From JANOXC01 sp031418215 (GTDB lineage Bacteria; Bacteroidota; Bacteroidia; AKYH767-A; OLB10): DNA of 32,327 bases. The notes under the pieces are model-generated. The model was not told the DNA's origin. It saw only the letters and a list, made by a program, of their open reading frames with translations, and did not search any database. Positions 17,426 to 25,322 of this stretch are shown one piece after another. Position 1 is the stretch's first letter; each line of letters begins with the position of its first letter. Location of the stretch: contig JANOXC010000173.1 in the NCBI GenBank assembly GCA_031418215.1, positions 1-32,327 of the forward strand, written 5' to 3'. The position numbers and the translations under genes were made by a program.

Positions 17426-17884
17426 ATGTTCTTCTTTACAGCAACAATCAACTCATGGAAACATTTACTTGAACCCGATGAAATAAAATTGATAATTATT
17501 GATTCTTTGAATTGGCTCCACAAGAACAACCGTGCACCTATTAACTGGTTTGTTTTAATGCCGAATCATATTCATCTTTTATGGCATTCGAAGGAAGACT
17601 ATAGTCAAGCAAACATTGAATTCACATTGTTAAGTTATACTGCTCATCAATTTAAAACATATCTTAAGAACAATAATTTGTCAGTTCTAAATCCATATAA
17701 GGCAACTCAAAATGATCGGGAGTATCATTTCTGGGAAAGGAGGTCATGGTCAATTGAAGTTTTAAGTTTAAGAATTGCGGAACAAAAACTGGATTACATC
17801 CATGAGAACCCTTGCAAGGAGAAATGGGGATTAGCTGAACAGCCTACAGATTATTTTTATTCATCTGCTAGATTTTACGAATGA
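17426..17884 (+). CDS. REP-associated tyrosine transposase (RAYT, Y1/HUH superfamily)
   Basis: 152 residues, normal for RAYTs. The HUH metal motif is H48-I49-H50 in WFVLMPNHIHLLW. The nucleophilic tyrosine is Y124 in KLDYIHENP, aligning with Y115 of E. coli TnpA(REP) by the shared DYI-x-x-NP context. FWERRSWSIEV and the C-terminal TDYFYSSARFYE (the 'dY-x-x-SS' ending) are also typical. Such enzymes cut single-stranded REP hairpins and are usually single-copy and domesticated rather than classical insertion sequences. Four REP-like hairpins lie directly upstream. The catalytic residues are intact, so it may be active. The N-terminus (MFFFTATINS) is a few residues shorter than some relatives; a TGA at 17405-17407 blocks extension. 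Its stop codon overlaps the first codon of a receptor-gene remnant. Confidence 0.92.
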   Translation: MFFFTATINSWKHLLEPDEIKLIIIDSLNWLHKNNRAPINWFVLMPNHIHLLWHSKEDYSQANIEFTLLSYTAHQFKTYLKNNNLSVLNPYKATQNDREYHFWERRSWSIEVLSLRIAEQKLDYIHENPCKEKWGLAEQPTDYFYSSARFYE

Positions 17885-18134
17885 TAACAATGAAACTGTA
17901 TACATTGACAGCCAAGCCTTCACGGAAAAATATCCGGCTTATTTCCGTGCCGATGCCAGAGTGAGTGTAAAACGTAATCGATTGAAATCCACACAAACTC
18001 TTGCACTTGATATACAGAATGCAACGAACAGGCAGAATATATATGGCCGGTTTTATGATTCACAAAGTGGAAAAGTGAAAACCTATTACCAAACATCACT
18101 TATCTCTGTTTTGAGTTATAAAATTGAATTTTAG
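17883..18134 (+). pseudogene. 3' remnant of a TonB-dependent receptor gene
   Basis: Seen: an open frame of 83 codons with no start, ending in TAG at 18132-18134. It reads ETVYIDSQAFTEKYPAYF, then RADARVSVKRN, TQTLALDIQNATNRQNIYG, and finally YYQTSLISVLSYKIEF. This is the last set of beta-strands of a TonB-dependent receptor barrel, including the terminal aromatic residue needed for outer-membrane assembly. The upstream ~700 residues are absent: the same frame meets a stop at 17832 inside the RAYT gene. So the receptor gene was decapitated, its surviving tail abutting the end of the transposase gene. It is unrelated in sequence to the end of the intact receptor at 18351-20843. Confidence 0.85.
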
Positions 18135-18203
18135 ATTTTTCAAGATCAAGTAAAAAAGCACCTAAAAAAACTATTTTCTTAAACCTTAATGGCAAATCCA
18201 ATA

Positions 18204-18231
18204 ATAGGACAGGAATTAATTCCTGTCCTAT
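18204..18231. terminator. Perfect 28-bp palindrome, possible terminator
   Basis: Left arm ATAGGACAGGAATT (18204-18217) is followed immediately by its exact reverse complement (18218-18231). As RNA it would fold to a stem of about 11-12 bp with an AU-rich loop. There is no T-run after it, so it may be a terminator for the RAYT/receptor-remnant unit, a protein-binding site, or the end of an insertion. The remainder of 18135-18350 shows no convincing gene. Confidence 0.45.
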
Positions 18232-18350
18232 CAAATTTAATCAAAATGAAGAAAATGAAAAAAGCAATGAAGCAACTATTTTTCATCAACTTCATGCAGA
18301 AAAACACTACAAGACAAGGACATCACGCATAGATTTCTTTTCTTTGCACA

Positions 18351-20843
18351 ATGAAAAGCCCTTTTCTTTTTATTGCATTAATTCTCCTTTCTTTTACTTC
18401 GCTTGCACAGGTCCCACAGGGTAAAACCAATGGCCAAAGACCCGATTCCAGCAAGATGGCCAACATGCCCCGTACCGGCAAGATTTTCGGTATTGTTCAG
18501 GATGGTGCTACAAAGCAACCGATGGAATATGTATCGGTAGTCGTAAAGTCGGTTCGTGATTCCTCATTGGTTGGAGGCGCCATCACCAATGAAAAAGGAA
18601 AATTTACCATCTCCGATCTCCCGGCTTTTGGACGTTTCCGGCTTGAAGTTACTTACATCGGTTATGCAACCATCCGAACAGAGGCGATAAAATTGTCTCC
18701 TCAGAGTCCGATCGCTGATGCAGGAATAATAAATATCCTTTTATCCGGCAAATCCCTGGAAGACATAAATATTACCGCTGAAAAGAGTGAATTGCAAAAT
18801 TCCATAGATAAAAAAGTTTATAATGTTGATAAGAACATCATCAACATTGGCGGTACGGCAACTGATATATTACAAAATATTCCATCTGTTAATGTTGATA
18901 TAGATGGTAATGTTGCACTGCGCGGAAGCAATAACGTTACCGTTTATATTGACGGCAAACCATCAGGAATGACAGGAGGTGACCGACAAGCTGTTCTTCA
19001 GCAGATCCCTGCCAGTGCAATTGATAAAATTGAAGTGATTACAAATCCTTCCGCTAAATATGATGCAGAAGGAATGGCAGGTATTATCAACATCGTGACA
19101 AAAAAAGGAAAGCTTCAGGGATTAAACGGAAATGCATCTGCAGGTTTAGGAACCAACAATAAATATAACGCAAGTATAGGAATTAACAGCAGAACTGAAT
19201 TTATTAATATATATGGCAATTACTCATTCCGATCTGAAGACAGGGATTTCAATGCACATGGATTCCAAACCAACATGCTGCCTAATCGAAGTTATACGAT
19301 AGAAACCGACAACTCAGGCGAGCAACACAACACCTTCCATACCGGGAAAGCGGGTGCTGATATAAACATTGATAATTACAATACGCTTGGGCTTGCTGCT
19401 ACTTATTCCGTACGTAAAGAAGATCATCCTGAGCAAATTGAATCAATCATTGATAATACCGACCCTCACATTTTAAGGGACAACTCCTCCTATGAAACAA
19501 ACAACACCTTGGATGGAATACTCGATTGCAAAAAGACTTTTAAAGATTCAAAACGGGAGCTTACAGCTAGCGGAAGTTATTCAAACAGTAAGCGGGATGA
19601 AACGAAAAATTACAAAAGCAATATAAATGATTACGGGGAAAATCCTTACCAACGCAACATAAGTGATGTTGCTTATACTGCGGCAACTTTACAGTCAGAC
19701 TATGTACATCCTTTTAGCAATTCAAAACTGGAAACAGGAATTAAAGGATCTTTCCGCATTAATGATAACGACGTTCAAGCACTAATATATGACGGACAAA
19801 ACAAAATTTACATAAATGACATCAGGTATTCAGATCATTTTATTTATGATGAAAACATCTTCGCAGCTTATGGATTGTACACCGGCAAAATAAAAAGCTT
19901 TGATTACAGTGCCGGTCTTCGTGCCGAACAAACGCTTACTAGTGGTGATTCCAAATCAACCGGACAAACAATTAATAATGACTACTTCGCATTATTTCCC
20001 AGTGCTTCAGTTAAGTACAATTGGAAGGGTAGCAATGAAACACAATTAAGTTACAGCCGACGCACCAATCGCCCTCAAATACAATCAGTGAACCCTTTTG
20101 TCGATTACAGTGATTCTTTGAACCTGAGGAAAGGCAATCCATACCTATTACCTGAATATACTCATTCGCTTGAATTGTCTTATGTCAAAACACTGGAAAA
20201 GCTGTCCATTAGTGCTACGGTGTATTACCGTCATACTGATGATGTAATTTCACGTTATCGTTCAGTTGATACGTTAACCGGCGTAAGCACTATGCAAATG
20301 GTGAATTTAAATACTTCAGATAATATTGGATTGGAAACCATTTTACGTTACCAGCTAGGCAAAAGCGGCAGTATCATGTGGAGTACAAATTTTTTCCAGA
20401 ACACTTTAAATGGTTCCAATGTTTCTGCTGAACTACAAGGCACCAATAACAATTGGAATACGCGTTTAACTGCAAATTATCGTTTTACTAAAGATCTTTC
20501 AGGGCAATTGAGTGGAATGTACGGTGCTCCAATGAAAGAACCAACCAGAACATTGAAAGGAATGATGAACAGTGTGGATGTCGGTATTAAATATGATCTA
20601 ATGAAAGGGAAGGCCTCTATTAGTCTAAACGTTACAGACATTTTTGATACACGCAAATTTCAAATTCACACCGATCAAGACAATTTTATATACGATGGTT
20701 TTAGAAAGCGCGAAACAAGAATAGCCACCTTAACATTTGCTTATCGCTTTGGCAAGCAGGAAAGCACCAACCAACGTAAAAAAGGTCAGAAAAATCCTGT
20801 ACAGGAAGGTGGTGGAGAAAACAATAGTGGTGGAGACTTTTAG
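18351..20843 (+). CDS. TonB-dependent receptor-like outer membrane beta-barrel protein
   Basis: 830 residues: signal peptide (MKSPFLFIALILLSFTSLAQ), a carboxypeptidase-regulatory-like domain (about 44-130, GIVQDGATKQPMEYVSV to EVTYIGYATI), a plug domain (about 140-255, with TDILQNIPSVNVD, LRGSNNVTVYIDGKPSG and IEVITNPSAKYDAEGMAG), and a long barrel resembling OMP_b-brl_3 (about 260-800, with LSYSRRTNRPQIQSVNPF and RKGNPYLLPEYTHSLELSY). It ends in a Gly/Asn-rich tail (GGGENNSGGDF) instead of the usual terminal aromatic strand, after LTFAYRFGK, which looks like the last strand. It is not a SusC-type protein with a SusD neighbour; the substrate is unknown. A CTTTGCAC box ends just before the ATG, hinting at a leaderless mRNA. 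Confidence 0.92.
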   Translation: MKSPFLFIALILLSFTSLAQVPQGKTNGQRPDSSKMANMPRTGKIFGIVQDGATKQPMEYVSVVVKSVRDSSLVGGAITNEKGKFTISDLPAFGRFRLEVTYIGYATIRTEAIKLSPQSPIADAGIINILLSGKSLEDINITAEKSELQNSIDKKVYNVDKNIINIGGTATDILQNIPSVNVDIDGNVALRGSNNVTVYIDGKPSGMTGGDRQAVLQQIPASAIDKIEVITNPSAKYDAEGMAGIINIVTKKGKLQGLNGNASAGLGTNNKYNASIGINSRTEFINIYGNYSFRSEDRDFNAHGFQTNMLPNRSYTIETDNSGEQHNTFHTGKAGADINIDNYNTLGLAATYSVRKEDHPEQIESIIDNTDPHILRDNSSYETNNTLDGILDCKKTFKDSKRELTASGSYSNSKRDETKNYKSNINDYGENPYQRNISDVAYTAATLQSDYVHPFSNSKLETGIKGSFRINDNDVQALIYDGQNKIYINDIRYSDHFIYDENIFAAYGLYTGKIKSFDYSAGLRAEQTLTSGDSKSTGQTINNDYFALFPSASVKYNWKGSNETQLSYSRRTNRPQIQSVNPFVDYSDSLNLRKGNPYLLPEYTHSLELSYVKTLEKLSISATVYYRHTDDVISRYRSVDTLTGVSTMQMVNLNTSDNIGLETILRYQLGKSGSIMWSTNFFQNTLNGSNVSAELQGTNNNWNTRLTANYRFTKDLSGQLSGMYGAPMKEPTRTLKGMMNSVDVGIKYDLMKGKASISLNVTDIFDTRKFQIHTDQDNFIYDGFRKRETRIATLTFAYRFGKQESTNQRKKGQKNPVQEGGGENNSGGDF

Positions 20844-20952
20844 GATTTCAGACATTCGACGCAAAACAGCTATAGATGTTAAAAAATTGATGTTGGTTGT
20901 TTAACAATTTATTTTGATGGCTATTTCATCAGCAAATTAAAAAATCAGCCCA

Positions 20953-22347
20953 TCATAATTTTATTGTTTTCCATCTTCCTTTTTTAAATAATATATATCC
21001 GGCTATCGTAAGAACTGTTTCAGAAATAACGACTGCCCAATAAACACCCTCCGGTCCCATTTTAAATTGCATGGCCAGTATCCATGCCAGCGGGATTTGC
21101 AGCAACCAAAAGATAAACAGATTAAGAATTGTAGGAGTACGGGTATCCCCAGCTCCATTGAACGACTGTACGATGATCATTCCAAACGCGAAAAATATAT
21201 ATCCAAGACTTACAATTCGTAAACATTCGGTAGCGTAAATAAGTACCTGTTGTTCATTGGTAAAAAAGGAAACAATAGAATTAGCGAATAGTAAAAATAC
21301 AATCATAACGATTCCCATAAAAACCATGTTAAATTGTCCGGTTCGCCAGACAGACTTTTCAGCTCGTTCCAACTGAAGCGCCCCAAGATTTTGTCCGACC
21401 ATAGTTGCTGCAGCATTGGCCATTCCCCATGCAGGTAATATCGTAAATACAATAACACGGATTGCAATGGTGTAACCTGCTAATGCTTCACTGCCAAAAT
21501 GAGAAATAATACGCATCAGGAAAATCCAACTCGCCGACTGAATGATAAACTGTCCCGTGCTTCCTGAAGAAACAGTTATTAATTTACGAATAACGTCTTT
21601 TCTAAACTGCCAGTTATCACTATGAATGTGTATGACTCCTCTTCCCTTGAATAATTGGTATAACTGATAAGCAACACCACAGCCCCTGCCAATAGTAGTA
21701 GCAACTGCCGCACCCTCCACTCCCAAATCAGGAAATGGGCCAATACCAAAAATAAATAATGGGTCGAGAATGATATTTACAATATTAGCAAGCCACAAAG
21801 ACCTCATGGCCAATGCAGCATCTCCTGCACCTCGGAATATTCCATTTATCAGGAATAAAAACATAATGACGAAATTTCCTCCCAGCATTATCTTTGTGAA
21901 GCCTTTGCCTTGTTCAATAACATCAACACTTGCACCCATTAATGCTAATAAATCATCTGAATATAAAATACCGGTTATACTGATTAACAGGGAAACCAGC
22001 ATGGCAATATATATTGATTGCGCGGCAGCAACAGCAGCACCTGCTTTATCCTGCTCACCGACTCTCCTGGCAACCAAAGCTGTAGCGCCCATCGCCAATC
22101 CCCAACCCAAAGAATAGACAATGGTAAGCATCGATTCCGTTAAGCCCACTACAGCAACGGCGTTTACCCCCAGTTTACTAACAAAAAAAACATCAACCAC
22201 AGCAAATAAGGCCTCCATACTCATCTCCAAAATCATGGGTATAGAAAGTAAAACGATGGCGTGATTTAGGTTGCCTTCCAAAATATTGGCCTGTTCCCCT
22301 TTTGCAGCACGTTTTAACAAATCAAAGACGACAATAAATTTTTTCAT
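20953..22347 (-). CDS. MATE family efflux transporter
   Basis: A multidrug and toxin extrusion transporter of about 464 residues and 12 predicted membrane segments. Motifs: SIPMILEMSMEALFAVVDVFFVSKLG in helices 1-2, LGWGLAMGATALVARRVGEQD, and the second-half equivalents AWGMANAAATMVGQNLG and SFNGAGDTRTPTILN. The family exports cationic compounds in exchange for Na+ or H+; the substrate is unknown. The frame can open at a TTG (22365), but I prefer the ATG at 22347 (MKKFIVVF), which lies 15 nt downstream of CATATTTG, one base from TAnnTTTG. Convergent with the receptor gene and divergent from the HAD gene. Confidence 0.93.
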   Translation of the reverse strand: MKKFIVVFDLLKRAAKGEQANILEGNLNHAIVLLSIPMILEMSMEALFAVVDVFFVSKLGVNAVAVVGLTESMLTIVYSLGWGLAMGATALVARRVGEQDKAGAAVAAAQSIYIAMLVSLLISITGILYSDDLLALMGASVDVIEQGKGFTKIMLGGNFVIMFLFLINGIFRGAGDAALAMRSLWLANIVNIILDPLFIFGIGPFPDLGVEGAAVATTIGRGCGVAYQLYQLFKGRGVIHIHSDNWQFRKDVIRKLITVSSGSTGQFIIQSASWIFLMRIISHFGSEALAGYTIAIRVIVFTILPAWGMANAAATMVGQNLGALQLERAEKSVWRTGQFNMVFMGIVMIVFLLFANSIVSFFTNEQQVLIYATECLRIVSLGYIFFAFGMIIVQSFNGAGDTRTPTILNLFIFWLLQIPLAWILAMQFKMGPEGVYWAVVISETVLTIAGYILFKKGRWKTIKL

Positions 22348-22490
22348 ATTCAATTTCGTTGTCAAATATGCGTTATTTAATTAAATCATGTCAATTCTAG
22401 ATACAACTTACTCATAAAAGAATAAGAAATAGCAATATTCTCCAATCCTGATTTTCCATTTACTTTGCAGTACAGATTTGACAAATTAAT

Positions 22491-23117
22491 ATGGCTATTA
22501 AAAATATCATTATTGACCTTGGAGGAGTAATCATTAATCTTGATCATTCTCGGCTAGCTGATGCATTTAAAAAATTAGGGGTAAGAGATTTTGACAAACG
22601 CTATGCACAAAATGCACAACAAAAAACATTCGATGACTTTGAGCGTGGAGCATTAACAGCTGAAGAATTCCGAAACGTCTTTAGAAAATACATTGTTAAC
22701 AAGGTAACCGATCAACAAATTGATGAAGCCTGGAATCAGATTTTGATGGATGTTCCTGAAACAACAATGGATTTGCTAAAAAAATTGAGCAAAGATTACA
22801 GGCTCTTCCTGCTTAGTAATACAAATGTTATTCATATTCCTGTATTTACCAAAATTATTGAATCAGCCCATGGAAAAGGTGCATTTGAAAAAGTTTTCGA
22901 GAAAATCTATTACTCCTGTAATATGAAAATGCGAAAGCCTGACCCTGAAATTTTTGAAACTGTAATCAGGGAAAACAAGTTGTTATTAACGGAAACTATT
23001 TTTATCGATGACGGCCCTCAGCATATTGAAGGTGCAAGGGCGGTAGGATTAACTGCATTTCTATTGGAAAAAAATCAAACACTTGAGAATTTAGTCACGC
23101 GAATACTTGAAAAATGA
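22491..23117 (+). CDS. HAD family (subfamily IA, YihX-like) phosphatase
   Basis: 208 residues with all four HAD motifs: motif I IIIDLGGVI with nucleophile D9, motif II LLSNTN (S109), motif III MRKPDP (K149), motif IV IFIDDGP (D173, D174). The usual second Asp of motif I (D-x-D) is Gly11, as in YihX-type members that have D-L-G-(N/G)-V. A helical cap lies between motifs I and II. A cytoplasmic phosphatase acting on a small phosphorylated metabolite (a sugar phosphate or nucleotide) is likely. TACTTTGC at 22461-22468 is a near-promoter element. The stop lies 3 nt from the 3' end of the convergent rhomboid-epimerase gene. Confidence 0.9.
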   Translation: MAIKNIIIDLGGVIINLDHSRLADAFKKLGVRDFDKRYAQNAQQKTFDDFERGALTAEEFRNVFRKYIVNKVTDQQIDEAWNQILMDVPETTMDLLKKLSKDYRLFLLSNTNVIHIPVFTKIIESAHGKGAFEKVFEKIYYSCNMKMRKPDPEIFETVIRENKLLLTETIFIDDGPQHIEGARAVGLTAFLLEKNQTLENLVTRILEK

Positions 23118-23120
23118 TTT

Positions 23121-24218
23121 TTAGGAAGCCCGTTCCTGACATAATTCAATCAAAACACCATTTGTTCCTTTAGGGTGCAAGAAACAAACCAATTTATTAT
23201 CCGCCCCGAATTTTGGCTCTTTGTTTAACAAAACAAATCCCTCCTGTTCTAGCCGCTCCATTTCTTTATATATATCAGCTACAGCAAATGCAATGTGATG
23301 TATGCCTTCACCTCGCTTTTCAATAAACTTAGCAATGGCACTGTTTTCATTTTGCGCTTCCAGCAATTCGATTTTATTCTCACCAACCTGGAAGAAACTT
23401 GTCAGCACATTTTCCGATTCCACTGTTTCTGTTTTATAATGTGGGGCATTAAATAATTTACGAAACAGTTCATTTGAATTCTGTAAATTTTTTACAGCAA
23501 TTCCGATATGTTCAATTTTCAACATCATAAGTTTGCTTATTACTTCGTTAAATTCTGATTTTGATTTGTAGTAATAATTAATGTTCACCAATTCATTCTG
23601 CACGGCCCACTCGCCTTCCTCATCTTCCGGTTCCTCTTCCCATTCAAAAACCGGTCTCTGAGGACCTTCTTTTCTAAAAACCCATGCACATAGTAATCCC
23701 GCAATAGCACCAAAAAGATGGGCTTCCCAACTCACACCAATGAATATTGGAAAAATGCCCCAAACCATTCCTCCGTATAAAAAAACTACCAGCATAGATA
23801 TTGCCATCAACCGGATGTATTTTCTAAAAATTCCGCTGAAAAACAGAAATGCTGCAAGACCATAAACAATACCACTGGCACCTATGTGATAGGATTCTCT
23901 TCCGCCTATCCATAACCAAATTCCGTCTAAAAAATAAATCAATAAAAATACTTTTAATGCCGACTCCTGATAAAAATAAATTAATGAAGCCCCTAATATG
24001 ACAAGCGGAATAGAGTTGGAAAATAAATGCGAAAAATCATTGTGAATAAATGGCATTGTTAGGATGCCACGTAATCCTAACGCATGTCTTGGCAATAATC
24101 CATACGGGGCAAAATCAAGGTTAAAATCAATTTCAAACAATTTCACAATCCACAAAAAAGCAACAAATACTATTGGAGCATAAAAACTCTTTAAAATACG
24201 TTGTTGTTCTGAATTCAC
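23121..24218 (-). CDS. Fusion of rhomboid intramembrane protease and methylmalonyl-CoA epimerase
   Basis: 365 residues in one uninterrupted frame (GTG start at 24218). Residues 1-195: rhomboid protease, with membrane segments, HNDFSHLFSNS (59-69), catalytic S115 in GASG and H167 in SWEAHLFG. Residues 190-231: acidic linker (FEWEEEPEDEEGEW) and a NYYYKSKSEF stretch. Residues 232-365: a full-length epimerase/glyoxalase-fold domain, IEHIGIAV with H237, FFQVG with Q277, GIHHIAF with H307/H308, and LIELC with E359, the expected metal ligands. It would interconvert (R)- and (S)-methylmalonyl-CoA. Both parts look catalytically complete. An ATG-ATG at residues 231-232 sits where stand-alone epimerases begin, so the second half may also be made separately. 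TATTTTTG at 24223-24230 lies 4 nt before the start. Confidence 0.88.
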   Translation of the reverse strand: MNSEQQRILKSFYAPIVFVAFLWIVKLFEIDFNLDFAPYGLLPRHALGLRGILTMPFIHNDFSHLFSNSIPLVILGASLIYFYQESALKVFLLIYFLDGIWLWIGGRESYHIGASGIVYGLAAFLFFSGIFRKYIRLMAISMLVVFLYGGMVWGIFPIFIGVSWEAHLFGAIAGLLCAWVFRKEGPQRPVFEWEEEPEDEEGEWAVQNELVNINYYYKSKSEFNEVISKLMMLKIEHIGIAVKNLQNSNELFRKLFNAPHYKTETVESENVLTSFFQVGENKIELLEAQNENSAIAKFIEKRGEGIHHIAFAVADIYKEMERLEQEGFVLLNKEPKFGADNKLVCFLHPKGTNGVLIELCQERAS

Positions 24219-24222
24219 TTGT

Positions 24223-24259
24223 CAAAAATAGTATATTGTTGGCGATTCGAATACCTTTG
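24223..24259. promoter_or_regulatory. Divergent promoter pair between the rhomboid-epimerase and WD40 genes
   Basis: Only 52 nt separate the two starts. On the minus strand TATTTTTG (24223-24230) lies 4 nt before the GTG. On the plus strand TACCTTTG (24252-24259) lies 11 nt before the ATG. Both match TAnnTTTG exactly. The -33 regions must overlap, so the genes may be competitively or jointly regulated. Confidence 0.5.
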
Positions 24260-24270
24260 CAGCTACACTT

Positions 24271-25194
24271 ATGAAACCTTTATTCAAACAAAAAATACGG
24301 CTTACCGGCCATAGCGGATCTGTTTATGCACTGGAAGCATATAAGTCGACACAATTTTTTTCAGGCGCCAGTGATGGAATTTTAGCCAAATGGGACACAA
24401 CATTAACAGATAGTGGTGATGCCTTTCTTCGTCTTGCTGATGCCATTTATAGCATAAAATATATTAAGTCGTTAAATAAATTGTTAGTTGGCCAAGGCAA
24501 AGGCGGCGTTCATGTGATTAACCTTGATTCAGGGAAAGAAGAAAAATTAATACAGCTTCATACATCGCCAATTTTTGTAATAGCTTATTATCCGAAGCAT
24601 CAATTAATATTTACCGGCAGCAGCGATGGGGGAATTCGTATTTTAAATCACGCTTTTGAACTGGTTCATCAAATTGAACTATCAAGCGGCAAGATCCGCA
24701 ACATTACTTTTTCAGCAATCAACGATCAATGCATCATTGGTTGTGGGGATGGCACAATTTGCATTATCTCCTTATCTAACTTCCAAATTGTTAAACAATG
24801 GCAGGGTCATCAACCCGGGTTCGGCGTGAATGCATTGTGTATCTCACCTGATGGGAAATATTTACTTAGTGGTTCAAGAGACGCTATGTTGAATATATAT
24901 AATACCACATCCTATGAATTGGAAAAATCCATCCCGGCACATAATTATGCTATATATGATATTGCTTATCATGCTTCAGGAAATTTTTTCGCTACAGCAA
25001 GTCGTGATAAGTCAGTAAAAATTTGGGAGGCCGACAACTTTAATTTAATTGTTAGGCTGGATAAAGAAAGCCATGACGGACATCACAATTCTGTGAATAA
25101 ATTATTGTGGGTCGATGACAACCTTATTACAACAGGTGATGATCGTTCAATCATTGTTTGGCAAGCGGAATTGATTTCAAAAAAAGAAGAATGA
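24271..25194 (+). CDS. WD40 repeat beta-propeller protein
   Basis: 307 residues, close to one complete seven-bladed propeller. Repeats are recognisable by GH...D...W/I-Y-patterns: LTGHSGSVYALEA to LAKWDT, IRNITFS to GTICIISL, GVNALCISPDGKYLLSGSRD to LNIYNT, AIYDIAYH to ASRDKSVKIWEA, and SVNKLLWVDDN to DRSIIVWQAE. No signal peptide or other domain, so it probably acts as a cytoplasmic scaffold for protein contacts. The partner is unknown; the divergent rhomboid-epimerase gene and the downstream ruvB give no firm hint. ruvB starts 128 nt later with its own promoter element. Confidence 0.9.
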   Translation: MKPLFKQKIRLTGHSGSVYALEAYKSTQFFSGASDGILAKWDTTLTDSGDAFLRLADAIYSIKYIKSLNKLLVGQGKGGVHVINLDSGKEEKLIQLHTSPIFVIAYYPKHQLIFTGSSDGGIRILNHAFELVHQIELSSGKIRNITFSAINDQCIIGCGDGTICIISLSNFQIVKQWQGHQPGFGVNALCISPDGKYLLSGSRDAMLNIYNTTSYELEKSIPAHNYAIYDIAYHASGNFFATASRDKSVKIWEADNFNLIVRLDKESHDGHHNSVNKLLWVDDNLITTGDDRSIIVWQAELISKKEE

Positions 25195-25310
25195 ATAGTG
25201 AAAGGAATAGCTTTCCTCCAGTTTCTATCAGTTTCTAATTGACTAAGCTTCGCTGTGGAAAATATTGTTATATCTCAATCAAGTTAACCAATTATTCCTA
25301 AAAATCGCAT

Positions 25311-25318
25311 TACATTTG
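25311..25318 (+). promoter_or_regulatory. TAnnTTTG promoter element of ruvB, near-leaderless
   Basis: TACATTTG is an exact match and ends 4 nt before the ATG at 25323. If the start of transcription is the usual few nucleotides downstream, the mRNA would begin at or beside the start codon. Confidence 0.5.
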
Positions 25319-25322
25319 TATC

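Noticed and set aside
17426..17884. Classical IS200/IS605 insertion sequence
   Set aside because: There is no TnpB and no typical left/right end hairpins with TTAC target; size, FWERRSW and DYI-x-x-NP motifs and adjacent REP-like repeats fit a RAYT instead.
18247..18333. 28-codon lysine-rich frame (MKKMKKAMKQLFF...)
   Set aside because: Low-complexity A-rich sequence with no promoter box, no recognisable family, and no coupling to neighbours.
24240..24262. tRNA T-arm-like GATTCGAATACC
   Set aside because: No acceptor, D or anticodon arms can be formed around it; it lies within a 52-nt divergent promoter.
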